From: Ochromonas danica
Taxonomy: Eukaryota > Sar > Chrysophyceae > Chromulinales > Chromulinaceae
DNA: 64,000 bases
Assembly (NCBI GenBank): GCA_015146655.1
Contig: VKHL01000089.1
Location: 54,833 to 118,832, forward strand
Direction: 5' to 3'
The notes under the pieces were generated by a model. The model was given only the letters and a program-made list of their open reading frames with translations, made no database searches and had not been told where the DNA came from. Positions 47,210 to 57,521 of the stretch are shown here, one piece after another. The position numbers and the translations under genes are program-made. Each line of letters starts with the position of its first letter. Position 1 is the first letter of the stretch.

Positions 47210-49189
47210 TTAGTGAGGAACTTTTTCCTCCAAGCCTTCTAACACTGGAGAACTTGTATCCTTTTGTACATTAGCGAAGCAGTCAGGTACGAAAGTTCGC
47301 TCGGAAATCCCATCAAAAATATCTTTAGCGTACTCCAAACAAATAGGAGGATCTTGTGTTTTAAGAGTGGAGCTCATATCGTTGAAAACTATTGTGTCAC
47401 CAATACTTTCACAGCGACCAACACCATCACACCAATCTGACGAGAAAGTATCCAACATATCATCGAAATCATCAGATCCATCGTCGTCCAAGTCGAAGAA
47501 GGAAAGATCGCCATCATTTTCTTCTTCTTCTTCATCATCCATGTCATCATCACCATCTTCTTCATCATTCGAATCCACATCATCATCATCGTCGTCGTCG
47601 TCATCATCATACTCGTCGTCTCCATCAAGTTCTGTCCGCATATCATTACCATTACCACCGAACTCCGCCATAGATGACATATCGTAAGATTCAAGGGGCT
47701 CGAAAACTTCCGACACATAGGCGAGAACGAGCATCTGTTCGTGGGCAATTGATCGCGGAAAGAGATCTGATGCATAAAGGGGTCGCAAAAAAGGTTTTCG
47801 ACTCGCCAACTTGGAGCTTAAATCGTCCATATTCATCTTGATGCAAGGAACGGACATGCTTATAGGAGCACTGTCAAAGCCATCCACGAAAAAGTCAACC
47901 ATATCCTCCGAATCTTTCTTTTCACCCAAAGAAGGTTTTGGAACACCTCGAAGATTAACATCTTTTGAATCTAAATAAAGCGGAGTTGATATCTCAGAGA
48001 GATATGGGTATAGTGGGCGATACATAGCGAGAGTTGATAACGGCAAACTAAACGCTTTGCGATCACTGCTGTAATAATCGCTTATGAAACGAGAAGCCAA
48101 GTCAGGATGAGTCATCTGCATAGGAACCTCCAAAAATATAGTGATACATTCAATCATATAGTCCAATACTTCAGTTGGTAATACCTTGCCTTGAGGGGGG
48201 AGTTGTAAGTCGGTAGTAGGGACCACAGATGTTGAGGGAGAGGACGAGGATGATGTTGGCTCGTCTTCACTGCTTGCTTTCTCAATAGAAGAGAAAGAAG
48301 TAGCAGTAGTACCATCATGAATATCAAAGATTTCCTTGTTGGTATTATCAAAAGCCTTTTTGTCTAGTAAAACCTGTTTGTAATTCTTTAATGTGGTCTC
48401 CATTTGTAACATGCCCCTCATCTCGCTTTTACTTAATCGCGCATTTGATAGTGCACGACGAATTCTTGCTTTCAATATATCTTGTAATAGACGCAGAAGA
48501 TCTCGAGGTGAAGGAGGCTCTTTGCGATTCAGGAAGAAATAGCGATCCAATAGTTCAGCAAAGGCCAGCACACTACCTGACATAATCAATGGTTCCACCA
48601 CCATCTGGAGAAGTTGTTGTGTGGGATGATGATATTCTAACACTTCTTTCATATAGCTAATATGACAATGTTGGGCTGTTTTATCAACAAAATGATGTAA
48701 TGCCTTACGATCAAGGAAATGATTCTCTTTTTTAATTTCCAAGAAGCAAAGATAGGCCATATCCAGATTATCATGTTCTAGAAATCCTTCTAATAGCTCC
48801 AACAAGCTAGAATAGAGAGCATTTGCAGCGCTAGTACTAGTATTATTAGTAGAGGTTGTAGTTGTTGTAGTAGAAGAGGCGTGTTTGACACATCTCAAGA
48901 TATCGAGGACATTGTCTAAATCTGCGGGATTCGACAATTCTTCAGATGAACTATAGAGATCAGCAATGATCTTCTCTATTTTATATTCTTTTATTATTTT
49001 AGGTAAATTTGATGCATGCTTTTCATGCCATAGTTTGGTTAATTGAGTGGTAAGAGAATGATGATCACCATTGCTTGCCAGAGTATGTAAGAGATTCTTA
49101 TCATCAATGGAAAGACAAGAAAACAAACGATAAATCGTCCATCTAGCAGATGGAAGAGCTCGTTTATACTTCTGAACTGTTGTAAACAT
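47210..49189 (-). CDS. unidentified protein, helical N-terminus and acidic C-terminus
   Basis: Not recognised. A single exon encodes 659 residues. The N-terminal 270 residues look all-helical with paired helices (LLELLEGFLEHDNLDMAYLC, ISYMKEVLEYHHPTQQLLQM, GSVLAFAELLDRYFFLN), in the style of degenerate PPR/TPR repeats. The start (MFTTVQKYKRALPSARWTIYRL) is basic and could be a mitochondrial presequence. A Ser/Thr-rich stretch follows, then folded sequence. The C-terminal third has long Asp/Glu runs (around residues 520-560). Such runs are unusual in a mitochondrial protein, so location is open. Confidence 0.65.
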   Translation of the reverse strand: MFTTVQKYKRALPSARWTIYRLFSCLSIDDKNLLHTLASNGDHHSLTTQLTKLWHEKHASNLPKIIKEYKIEKIIADLYSSSEELSNPADLDNVLDILRCVKHASSTTTTTTSTNNTSTSAANALYSSLLELLEGFLEHDNLDMAYLCFLEIKKENHFLDRKALHHFVDKTAQHCHISYMKEVLEYHHPTQQLLQMVVEPLIMSGSVLAFAELLDRYFFLNRKEPPSPRDLLRLLQDILKARIRRALSNARLSKSEMRGMLQMETTLKNYKQVLLDKKAFDNTNKEIFDIHDGTTATSFSSIEKASSEDEPTSSSSSPSTSVVPTTDLQLPPQGKVLPTEVLDYMIECITIFLEVPMQMTHPDLASRFISDYYSSDRKAFSLPLSTLAMYRPLYPYLSEISTPLYLDSKDVNLRGVPKPSLGEKKDSEDMVDFFVDGFDSAPISMSVPCIKMNMDDLSSKLASRKPFLRPLYASDLFPRSIAHEQMLVLAYVSEVFEPLESYDMSSMAEFGGNGNDMRTELDGDDEYDDDDDDDDDDVDSNDEEDGDDDMDDEEEEENDGDLSFFDLDDDGSDDFDDMLDTFSSDWCDGVGRCESIGDTIVFNDMSSTLKTQDPPICLEYAKDIFDGISERTFVPDCFANVQKDTSSPVLEGLEEKVPH

Positions 49190-49622
49190 CTAGAAAGAGT
49201 ATATATAAATTATTTATTCTTTGACCTATCTCATGGAAGGCATGAGAAGGGAAGGGAGAAGGGAATGCTGCTGGATGGAAGATGTTCACCACAGCAGCAG
49301 CACTACACAAATTCTTACTGTGCGTGGGAACTCCCCTCTCTCAATGCGGTGCTTTCTCTAATTGGATTGCTTTCTCTTGATTGATGACTATTGTCAGTCG
49401 CAACTTTGTCGGTAATCTAATCGAGTTTATCATTTAAAAGTTACCGCTAATTGGCGCCGTGTGCGCTTTATCTTGGACAATGTTAGTTGGGTTTAAACTG
49501 TTCTCGCAAGATTATTGTTTAGACGCCCCCAACTTTTACAGCATTCAATGGTTATTGTAAATGCGATAGATTATTAACTACTTACAGAAATAGTATACAC
49601 ACAATAGTGTAATGTATTATAG
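49190..49622. other. 433-bp intergenic region
   Basis: Contains the 5' flank of the preceding minus-strand gene and the 3' flank of the kinase gene. No further feature is seen. Confidence 0.5.
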
Positions 49623-50944
49623 TTAGACCATGTTGGCAGCGTTTGTTGAAAAAGGATCAAAATCCAGAGAAGAAGGAGCAGTCGAATGAGGCAAGGTCGA
49701 CATGGACAACGTGGTGAGGATGTCCTTGACAAACATTCTGTCTGTGATAGGTTTCTTCAATATCACATGGGCCAAATCATAGACAAACGCATCATCCGAA
49801 TTGCTGTGATAAGTGGGTGGCATGGGAATGTCGGAAAGTACTCTCAAAGCACTGCATTCGACCACCTTCACATCGTCAGTATTTCCAATAAACTCGCATT
49901 CAAAAGGTGAATAACCAAACCAGAGCGCGAATAGAAGACATCCCAAAGCCCATACATCCGTTCTACACCATGCGTAAGGCAGAGAAGAAGAATAGTGTGT
50001 CAGTCGTGGTCATGAATAACACAACGAAAACGAAAACGAGATCTCATTTACCTGCAGTCCAACTTCATACCCTTCACAGGATCAAATAGTTCGGGAGCTC
50101 GATAGGAAGCAGTGCAAAACTCTGCCGCCTCATCAATTACCATCAATACCTGTCACATCCCACCAGAAACCTTTTCATCACAAACATTGCATGCTGTAAA
50201 TAAGGACATGAAAAATGAGACGTACATCTTTTCGACTATTGAGCACACGATCAGCTCGCCGGACAGATCCAAGATCAGTTAAGATAGCTTTGCCAGAATC
50301 ACTCACCAGTACATTCTGCGCACACAACCATCACTGTGAGAGAGGGAAGAGTAAGGGGAGAATGTGGGACACATGGTCACCTCTGGCTTGATATCAAAAT
50401 GAACATGACTTGGAGCATAGTCATGCAACACTTGGACAGCTTCACAGAGAGAATGGAACCATTTCAACACAACACCTTTGAGTGAAGGCTTTTTCTTTGC
50501 TCCAGAGAGAATCAAATTCAGCTCATCGCGCATACTACCACGTTGATGGTAGGGAAATAATAGGTACATGACTGCTTTATTGTCCTCTACTCGCTCAGCA
50601 TAGTCAATGAGTCTGATGATATGTGGATGAGTGAACTTGTTGTACGCTTCTACCTCATTGCGTGCCATGTTTGCCAAGTCAAGCGATTGTAAGAGCATTC
50701 GCTTAAGAGCATATCGTCGATTGGGTTGCTTTTGATCCGCTGCTTGATAGACGGTACTGAAGGCACCTTCACCAATACTCTGATTCTTCTTACCTATCGT
50801 CTTCACAGAGATTTGCGTTTTAGTGAATGATACCATTAATCCGGATTCCATTAATCCTTGTAGAAAATCTATGATAGACCGCCACCATTGAAGGAGAAAG
50901 GAAGGGACAAGTGACATGATATCACTGACTATGGAATTCATCAT
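49623..50944 (-). CDS. STK16-like Ser/Thr kinase (NAK family)
   Basis: Predicted Golgi/secretory-pathway kinase by homology. Four exons, 50944-50381, 50315-50226, 50149-50052 and 49962-49623, splice to 363 residues. Kinase motifs in order: glycine loop IGEGAFSTVY, catalytic Lys in ALKRM, alpha-C Glu in NEVEAYNKF, catalytic loop HVHFDIKPENVL, DLG in place of DFG (as in STK16), SYRAPELF and TDVWALGCLLFALWFGYSPFE. The catalytic loop has HFD where HRD is normal; the Asp and Lys are kept, so activity is expected, but the Arg that usually reads activation-loop phosphate is lost. A hydrophobic N-terminus (LVPSFLLQWWRSIIDFLQGLM) may attach it to membrane. The start is the first true ATG. Confidence 0.85.
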
Positions 50945-50985
50945 TGTTGTTGTTGTGTTCCATAACCATTCCACGTGTCAATTCC

Positions 50986-52644
50986 ATGGAAGTATCTTTC
51001 CCTCAGCTTGTCCAGTTGTCAACAAAAGCAAACATTGAAAGATTGGCAATGGCTTCAGCTTTGTTGATTCGCTGTATGGTTGCCCTATGGGGCCATTCTG
51101 GTCAAGGCAATCCACCTATGTTTGGTGATTTCGAAGCGCATCGACATTGGATGGAAATCACTACCAATCTGCCTCTGCGTGATTGGTATCGCCAGACAGC
51201 CCAGAACGATCTGCTCTACTGGGGACTTGACTATCCGCCTCTTATGGCTTATCTCTCCTGGGTATTTGGCAAGTTCTCTGAGTTCTTTGTACCTGGCATG
51301 ATCGAGTTGGAGAAGTCACGAGGATTGGAGAATGTGGAAACGAAAACATTCATGCGAGGGACTGTATTAGTGGGTGATTGTCTTCTTGTCTTACCAGTAC
51401 TCTTCTACCTCTCTTCAAAATGTCTATTCTCCTCCATCTCAACAAGCTCTACTACTGCCAATAATAGTACACTGAGGACGAGTTGGAGATCTCCCTTGGT
51501 TCCTCTCTTTGTAGCACTCACTCCTGCCCTATTGCTTGTGGATCATGGTCATTTTCAATACAACGGTCTCTGCCTTGCCTTGTCTGTTTTCGCTGCGGAA
51601 TGTATTGTTCGTGATAGAGACCTGTTGGCTAGTTTCTGTTTTTGTCTTGCTCTGAACGTCAAACAGATGGCACTCTATTATGCTCCAGTCTTCTTCATTG
51701 CATTGTTGAGAAAGTGTTTCGCCAAGCCCACCACAGCGCAAGCTCTTTATCATCTCTGTCTTGTGGGAGGCACTGTTATTGCGACTTTTGCTGTACTTTG
51801 GCTCCCTTTCTGTCTCTCAGCAGCTCAACAAGAGGAGGAAGGAAATGGCGAAAGTACAACACAGCTGTGCCTATCATCCCTTGGTGCTGTGCTTTCGCGT
51901 CAATTTCCATTCCAAAGAGGAATTTTTGAAGATAAGGTTGCTAATCTTTGGTATGCCTCATCTGTCCTCATCGACTATCGCACCTTCCTGTCAGTTCCGC
52001 AGCTGGTTCGCCTCAGCCTTTGTGCCACCTTATCATTTCTTGCCCCGGTTCTCTTTTTCTTGTGGCGAGGCCATCCGCTCTCTCGACCACATGTCAATCT
52101 TGCACTGATGAACAGTGCCTTGGCCTTCTTCCTGGCTTCTTTTCAAGTACACGAGAAGTCTATTCTGTTGGCATTACTACCTGGAGCATTATTAGTGGGT
52201 CTGGATATAGACCTAGCAGCTTGGTTGCAAGTGGTTGGCTGCTTTACTCTTTTTCCGCTTCTCCGTAGAGATGGTCTGGTTATACCATACCTCGCTCTCA
52301 GTGTTTTGTACATGGTACTGATAGAGGAGCTAGGACGACAGATTGGTAATGCCAGGCAGCAGAAATCTGAGATGGAATTAGAGGAAGAGGAGAAGGTGAG
52401 ACCTCCTTGGACACGTCACATCATGTGGAGTACTTGTTTGCAAGTTCTTCGATGGTTAAGCTATGTGGGAATGGTAATTCTGCATGTTTTGGAAGCTTTT
52501 CTTCCTCCACCTGCTCGCTATCCAGACCTCTACCCCGCTCTCTTCGCTATCTTTGGTGCCGCACACTTTCTTCTCTTCTACTTGCTTGGCTTGACTTGGC
52601 AGTACTCCCTCACGTCTGTCAGTACGAAGTCCAAGGCTCAATAG
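50986..52644 (+). CDS. ALG6: dolichyl-P-glucose: Man9GlcNAc2-PP-dolichol alpha-1,3-glucosyltransferase
   Basis: Adds the first glucose to the lipid-linked oligosaccharide on the lumenal side of the ER, before N-glycan transfer. A single exon encodes 552 residues with about ten hydrophobic segments. Signature regions: GNPPMFGDFEAHRHWMEITTNLPLRDWY (with the catalytic Asp in the first lumenal loop), WGLDYPPLMAYLSW, DHGHFQYNGLCL, LNVKQMALYYAPVFF, RGIFEDKVANLWY and FQVHEKSILL. These match ALG6 better than ALG8, whose corresponding loops differ. The ATG at 50986 lies only 41 bp from the divergent kinase start. Confidence 0.93.
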   Translation: MEVSFPQLVQLSTKANIERLAMASALLIRCMVALWGHSGQGNPPMFGDFEAHRHWMEITTNLPLRDWYRQTAQNDLLYWGLDYPPLMAYLSWVFGKFSEFFVPGMIELEKSRGLENVETKTFMRGTVLVGDCLLVLPVLFYLSSKCLFSSISTSSTTANNSTLRTSWRSPLVPLFVALTPALLLVDHGHFQYNGLCLALSVFAAECIVRDRDLLASFCFCLALNVKQMALYYAPVFFIALLRKCFAKPTTAQALYHLCLVGGTVIATFAVLWLPFCLSAAQQEEEGNGESTTQLCLSSLGAVLSRQFPFQRGIFEDKVANLWYASSVLIDYRTFLSVPQLVRLSLCATLSFLAPVLFFLWRGHPLSRPHVNLALMNSALAFFLASFQVHEKSILLALLPGALLVGLDIDLAAWLQVVGCFTLFPLLRRDGLVIPYLALSVLYMVLIEELGRQIGNARQQKSEMELEEEEKVRPPWTRHIMWSTCLQVLRWLSYVGMVILHVLEAFLPPPARYPDLYPALFAIFGAAHFLLFYLLGLTWQYSLTSVSTKSKAQ

Positions 52645-53084
52645 TGGGTGCTAATGACCATTGCTACCCTTCAATCCACTACATCCTTGTAAGTATCTAA
52701 CCGTGACTGAGTATTCGTTTATGTTGAGTTTCTATGTATAGTCATAGTCTAGACAAATCGAGAACATCGCAAATAACGCGAACCATTGCAACAGCACAAT
52801 CAGCTTGAGAAGACAAAGTTAGCATTGTTGGTATTTGATAGCAGCGTAAGAACGTTGTTTGAAAATAATGATAGGTTTAACAACACTATTATAACGACAG
52901 TATATGAAGAAAGAATAGATTTGAGCGTTGATTTTCGCTTTGCACGAGCTGACAGCCTTGAAGAATGAAGCAATAGCTGTTACAACCTGAGTTTAAAAAG
53001 ACCTAAACTACTAGATCTCCAGGTTCACCATCTAGATCACTGAGCTTTTCCTTTTGATTGGCATTGATTTGATAGTGAGATAGC
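52645..53084. other. 440-bp intergenic region
   Basis: Between ALG6 and the FAM98 gene, both plus strand. No additional feature is recognised. Confidence 0.5.
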
Positions 53085-54422
53085 ATGGAGATCACCAGTC
53101 AAACCATCGAAGCCTTGAACTTGAAGTTGAACAATGTCACTTCCTATTTACTGAAAGTTTCCCCTGAAGATCGAAGTGATGATGATTTTCAGTTTCTTCA
53201 CTGGGGGACAGATAGTGGTGATCATAGAGAACATGTTCTCCGAGTCTCTCAAGCCCTTCTGTTGGCCTTGAGAAGACTTGAAGAAGAAGATCTCACAATC
53301 TATTCCCTCTTAGGACTACCTCAGACCATAGAAGAAGTCTATGAAAGAGTCATAGATCGTCATCCTCCTTTCACTATTAATCAATCTAATTTAGATTATC
53401 GTCTACTTCATTTCCTGGTCACTGAATTACAAGGTAGTATCCTATTGAAAAGAAAGGAAAGAAAGAGTCAGTCTTCTCAACCTTCTCCTCCTCCTCCTCC
53501 ACCACCATCTGAGGCAGTAGTGATTCAATCTGAATATCAAGACAATGGATCTTTACCTTATCACTTACTAGACCTCTCCACTTTCCTTCATATTAACCAA
53601 CCCTCTTCTTCCTCTTCTTCTACTATGAAGATGACTGTAGTAGAGGAATTAGACTTAGTCTATAAGAAAGTAGAAGGTCTACTTGAAGAGAATGTCTTCT
53701 CTCTACAACAGACCACTTCCTCTCGTCGTCTACTTGATGCATTACCATCTCCTACTATTGACCAACAAAACCTTGTTAAATTACTTAGTGAGAAGTTTTA
53801 TGGTGATTTTGCATTACGTCGTCAAATGATCTTAGAACGATTAGATGTTACCTTACAGACCTTTCTTGGCGGAGAAGAAGCAATAGAAGGAGGGGGAGGA
53901 GGGGAGAAAGGTAGTGCATTACAGGCTGCTATTGACCGATATCGTGATCATTTGAAGGTGGAACCATCGTGTCGATATGGACTAGAAGAGGCTCTGGTAG
54001 CACCAGTCAGTCTCTTAGAGGAGGTCTCAGCGGGTGTTAGTCGCCGTGTCTCAACATCCAGTCATCTTGTGAAGAAAGCTGTATTAGGTGCTGTCCCAGA
54101 TCGTGGAGGTAGAGTAAATGACATACGTGTTTCTTCGTTAAAGCCAATGGCAATGAAAGGAGGGCGTGGAGATGGACGAGGAGGAGGTTATGGAAGACAT
54201 GGTGGAAGAGGAGGAGGACGAGGAGGTGGTGGTGGTAGAGGCAAGTCATCCAGGTCTGAGAAAGATTCTAATGATCAAGAGAAGGATCAAGGAAAAGGCC
54301 AGGGCAATGGTAGAGTCGTAGAAGTAGTCCCTGCTGATAGTAGCACCGGGACACAGTCATCAGATGGAGGGAAAGGTAGTGGTCGTGATAAACCTCCTCA
54401 CTTCAAGCGTCGAAGACATTAA
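53085..54422 (+). CDS. FAM98-family protein
   Basis: Homologues bind RNA; animal FAM98B is part of the tRNA-splicing ligase complex with RTCB and DDX1. A single exon encodes 445 residues. The N-terminal domain (about 1-130) has LLDYRLLHFLVTELQGSILL-like sequence of the CH-like domain. A poly-Pro run and a middle helical region follow, with FYGDFALRRQMILERLDVTLQTF, equivalent to the EYEVRRKLLIKRLDVTVQSF region of FAM98A. Then comes the family hallmark AVLGAVPDRGGRVNDIR, and a Gly/Arg-rich RGG tail. The hallmark is a close match to VPDRGGRPNEI, which makes the call firm. The RGG tail fits RNA binding. Confidence 0.88.
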   Translation: MEITSQTIEALNLKLNNVTSYLLKVSPEDRSDDDFQFLHWGTDSGDHREHVLRVSQALLLALRRLEEEDLTIYSLLGLPQTIEEVYERVIDRHPPFTINQSNLDYRLLHFLVTELQGSILLKRKERKSQSSQPSPPPPPPPSEAVVIQSEYQDNGSLPYHLLDLSTFLHINQPSSSSSSTMKMTVVEELDLVYKKVEGLLEENVFSLQQTTSSRRLLDALPSPTIDQQNLVKLLSEKFYGDFALRRQMILERLDVTLQTFLGGEEAIEGGGGGEKGSALQAAIDRYRDHLKVEPSCRYGLEEALVAPVSLLEEVSAGVSRRVSTSSHLVKKAVLGAVPDRGGRVNDIRVSSLKPMAMKGGRGDGRGGGYGRHGGRGGGRGGGGGRGKSSRSEKDSNDQEKDQGKGQGNGRVVEVVPADSSTGTQSSDGGKGSGRDKPPHFKRRRH

Positions 54423-54923
54423 AGTCCACATTACATTGCTATTGTAACTCCTAAGACAAAAAATGAAAAGCATGTGTTTTCATGACAATATCAACCATGT
54501 CTCCTGATTGAGCTTGTATAGAGTGACACACGGTTTAGTTGTTTGAATTGTTGACGGGAAGTTAAAGTTAATGATCACTTCAACGCTAATTGAAATAGAA
54601 CGCATTACAGAGAAATAACAAGATTGAGAGTAAATAAAATAGAGAAAACGGACTAAAGCATGTGAAGAAGGTAAGGGGTAGACTAGAGGGTATTAAATCT
54701 CAGCCAAGCTTCAGTCGAGGTATAGTGATATAGGTACATACTTTGCTAGTCTGCTGCTGTTGTTGTTGGTCGTTGCTGGTCGTTAAAGAATTTGTTGTTA
54801 ATCTCGACTAATTTGAAAGCAATGGAGAATTCAGATATAGTACGTAGAAACAAACAAAAGCCAAGTGTAATACCTAAAAGAAATAAGCACGTTATATTCC
54901 ATCTATGACCAACGACATTCATC
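54423..54923. other. 501-bp intergenic region upstream of tRNA-Ala
   Basis: AT-rich sequence with a TTG/CTG-rich tract near 54750-54790. No gene is seen. Confidence 0.5.
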
Positions 54924-54995
54924 GGGCGCTTAGCTCAGGGGTAGAGTGGTCGCTTTGCATGCGATAGGTCGAGGGTTCAATTCCCTCAGTGTCCA
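54924..54995 (+). tRNA. tRNA-Ala (anticodon UGC)
   Basis: A 72-nt cloverleaf without intron. The seven acceptor pairs form, including the G3-U70 wobble that specifies alanine. D arm GCTC/GAGT, anticodon stem GTCGC/GCGAT with loop TTTGCAT (anticodon TGC), T arm GAGGG-TTCAATT-CCCTC, discriminator A. A TTTT Pol III terminator follows at 54999-55002. CCA is not encoded. Confidence 0.97.
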
Positions 54996-55102
54996 TCCTT
55001 TTGCCTCTCACACACCCAAACAACATCTATTTGGACACCCTCAGTCATTCATGAACAACAAGAGTGCTTTTGCTATTCGTATTGTTTTGCTTCATCACTA
55101 GA

Positions 55103-55920
55103 ATGAATAATATCCAAGAACAATGGCATCAAATCAAATCCATAGAGGAGAAGCGTAGACTTCGTTCTAGTACAATTTTCTTACGAAATCGTGCCTTTTG
55201 GAAAGAGTTGGTGAATTATCAACGAGAAAGCTATCTAGATGGGAAGGAACTACTAGAGTTTATGAAGAGAAAGCAAGGTGTTTTAAGTCGATTTAGCAAG
55301 CTGTTGAAAGACTATGAACAACCTAATCTTACCCAAAACAACAGTGAACTAACACAAAGGAAAAGTGCAGGTTATCTGGCTAAGAAAGCCGTGCAGTCGA
55401 TTGATGATGGTCAGGCAACACTTTATAGTGAGACTGCTCAAGCAATTGATCGAGAAGTAGTGCAGACCTTCACTGACCGTCTGACCACTTATCAACAAGA
55501 ACGATTGAGACTATCAGACCATGCCAAGACCCTCTTTGTAGCTTGGATCTTGTTAGATGGTCGTGTTCATGATTGCTATCAAAGGTTACTCGAAGCAGTT
55601 AGTGGGGGAGGGACTGCTAACAACCCATCTGCTGCTACTGCTACCACTACCATTACATCCGAATCATCAGCTTATGGTAGTGGCTGTGGACGACGAGATA
55701 AATGGATTCTCTATGCACGTTATTGTCTTGCAGTGCAAAAGTTTGAATCTCTTATGAACTATTGCCATCAGAAGTTTCATCTTCTCTTTAACTTAGCACG
55801 AGATATGGAAAGTGCGAGAGTTCATTTTATTACACGATCTGCTGGTGAGACATTTGATCACATCACTATTGTAATTGTATCTTTACTATGAAAGCTTCAC
55901 TTACAGTTTTCGTTACCTAC

Positions 55921-55962
<42 letters not shown>

Positions 55963-57521
55963 AGAGCTCTTCTTAAAGAAGTTGCTAACCTTGTCTCAAC
56001 AAGGTGTCACCATCCACAGTGCTGCTACAGGTAGGTAGTAATGTTATGCATCACGACAATATACTGTACAGACAGACTCTCATGCTTTAGTGTTGCTGCA
56101 GGTTCACTGGCATCTATACAACAACAATTAGCCTCATTAGAACGACCACTTCATGAAGAATTAGCTGAACGAGTTATGGAAAACAGCCCTGAACGAGCTA
56201 ACTTCTCACTCTATGCAGACTATCTACTACATCGATCTTCTCAAAGTCATGATGATGACTTCCCTTCTCCCTCTATCACAGTGTCAGATGGTGGTGACAT
56301 GACTGCTGCTGCTACTACTACTACCACACAGCAGCCAGGTAGTAGTAGTAGTAGTAGAAAAGGCAGTGATCCAGAAAGTCTGTTTACAGTAAATGATTCC
56401 AACACAGTCACCGAGACTATGGGGGGAGACAATACAACAGCACCACAGCAGAGAATGACGACGACGACGACGACGACGATGATGTTGTCACATCCATTAC
56501 AGAATGATTGTTTCTTGTATAAAGCCTTTCTCTTTTTGAAAGAAGAAAGCAATATGCTTTATGGGTCATTATGGTCTCCTATCTTAGTTCTGATTACTAA
56601 AGATAAAGTTTTGCATTATTTTGATCTACAAGTTACTTCTCCAACTGCTACTGCTTCTAGTGTTTCGGTTGGTAGTAATACTACTAATACAACTACTAGT
56701 CCATCATCATCATCATCATTATCTCAATCATTGGGTAGTGGGAAGAGAAAGAAATATGGTGGTATTCTTGGAGCTTATCAAAGTTTTGTTCAAGACCATA
56801 ACAAGCAGTGCTATGAAGATGATCTGATCAAACCTTTCGATCCCACACTACGACCTGCTAATACCACAACTACCTCTGCAGCTGCTCCTGTTGGTAGTAC
56901 TCGTACTCCCATCGGAGCTACAGGGCAGGTAACAACAAAAGCAACAACAGCAGGAGGAGATAGTAGTAGTGGTGGTAGCAGTGGTAATTTGGTGGAAGAG
57001 AATCATCGAGTAGTTGATAATGATCTCTTCTATCAATTAATTCAAACAATCGATTGGAAAGATATTGAAGAGAATAATAAAGCAGTCATAGATCGGTAAG
57101 TCTCACTCACCTTCTCCTCCCTCATGACATTGTATTCCATTAACACCGTGTGGTGGTGAGTTAGTGTTGTAGATCAATATCTCCACACAGAGAGTACTTT
57201 CTTAGAGCCTACCATGACGATGGAGATCTCTCTTTGTTCCTACACCTTCACTCCCAATCCTATCCCCACAGAGAATATCATCACTATCATAGAGAAGCAA
57301 CCATATTATGGATTTCTCACTGGATTGACTTTTGGTGCCTGGCAAAGCTATACAGAGAGAACGTAAGTGAGAACACAACTTTACTTCCTTCACCTTGTCT
57401 TTGTTGATCGCTGATGAGTGTGATGGTCTGCCTGTCTTCTAGGGTGGTATTGAAAGGAAGGAATCAACAAGATTGTACAGAGTTCATTACATTATTGACT
57501 CAAGTGCAAAGCTTGGGATGA
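55103..57521 (+). CDS. PH-domain protein with N-terminal coiled (BAR-like) region
   Basis: Probably a membrane-associated adaptor. Five exons, 55103-55844, 55965-56030, 56102-57095, 57165-57362 and 57443-57521, splice to 692 residues with consistent phases. The first 300 residues are long amphipathic helices (AFWKELVNYQRESYLDGKELLEFMKRKQ, FTDRLTTYQQERLRLSDHAK, CHQKFHLLFNLARDMESARVHF), similar in style to BAR/AH domains. A Thr/Ser-rich linker follows. From about residue 450 a PH domain is visible: FLYKAFLFLKEESNMLYGSLWSPILVLITKDKVLHYFD at the start, then a large insertion of low complexity, then STFLEPTMTMEISLCSYTF and YTERTVVLKGRNQQDCTEFITLLTQ at the end. The split PH domain is unusual. Specificity cannot be predicted. 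Intron 1 holds a (GT)n run. Confidence 0.65.
55924..55961 (+). repeat. (GT)19 dinucleotide repeat in intron 1
   Basis: An uninterrupted GT run ends three bases before the AG acceptor of exon 2, so it replaces the usual polypyrimidine tract. Length variation could affect splicing. Confidence 0.95.
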
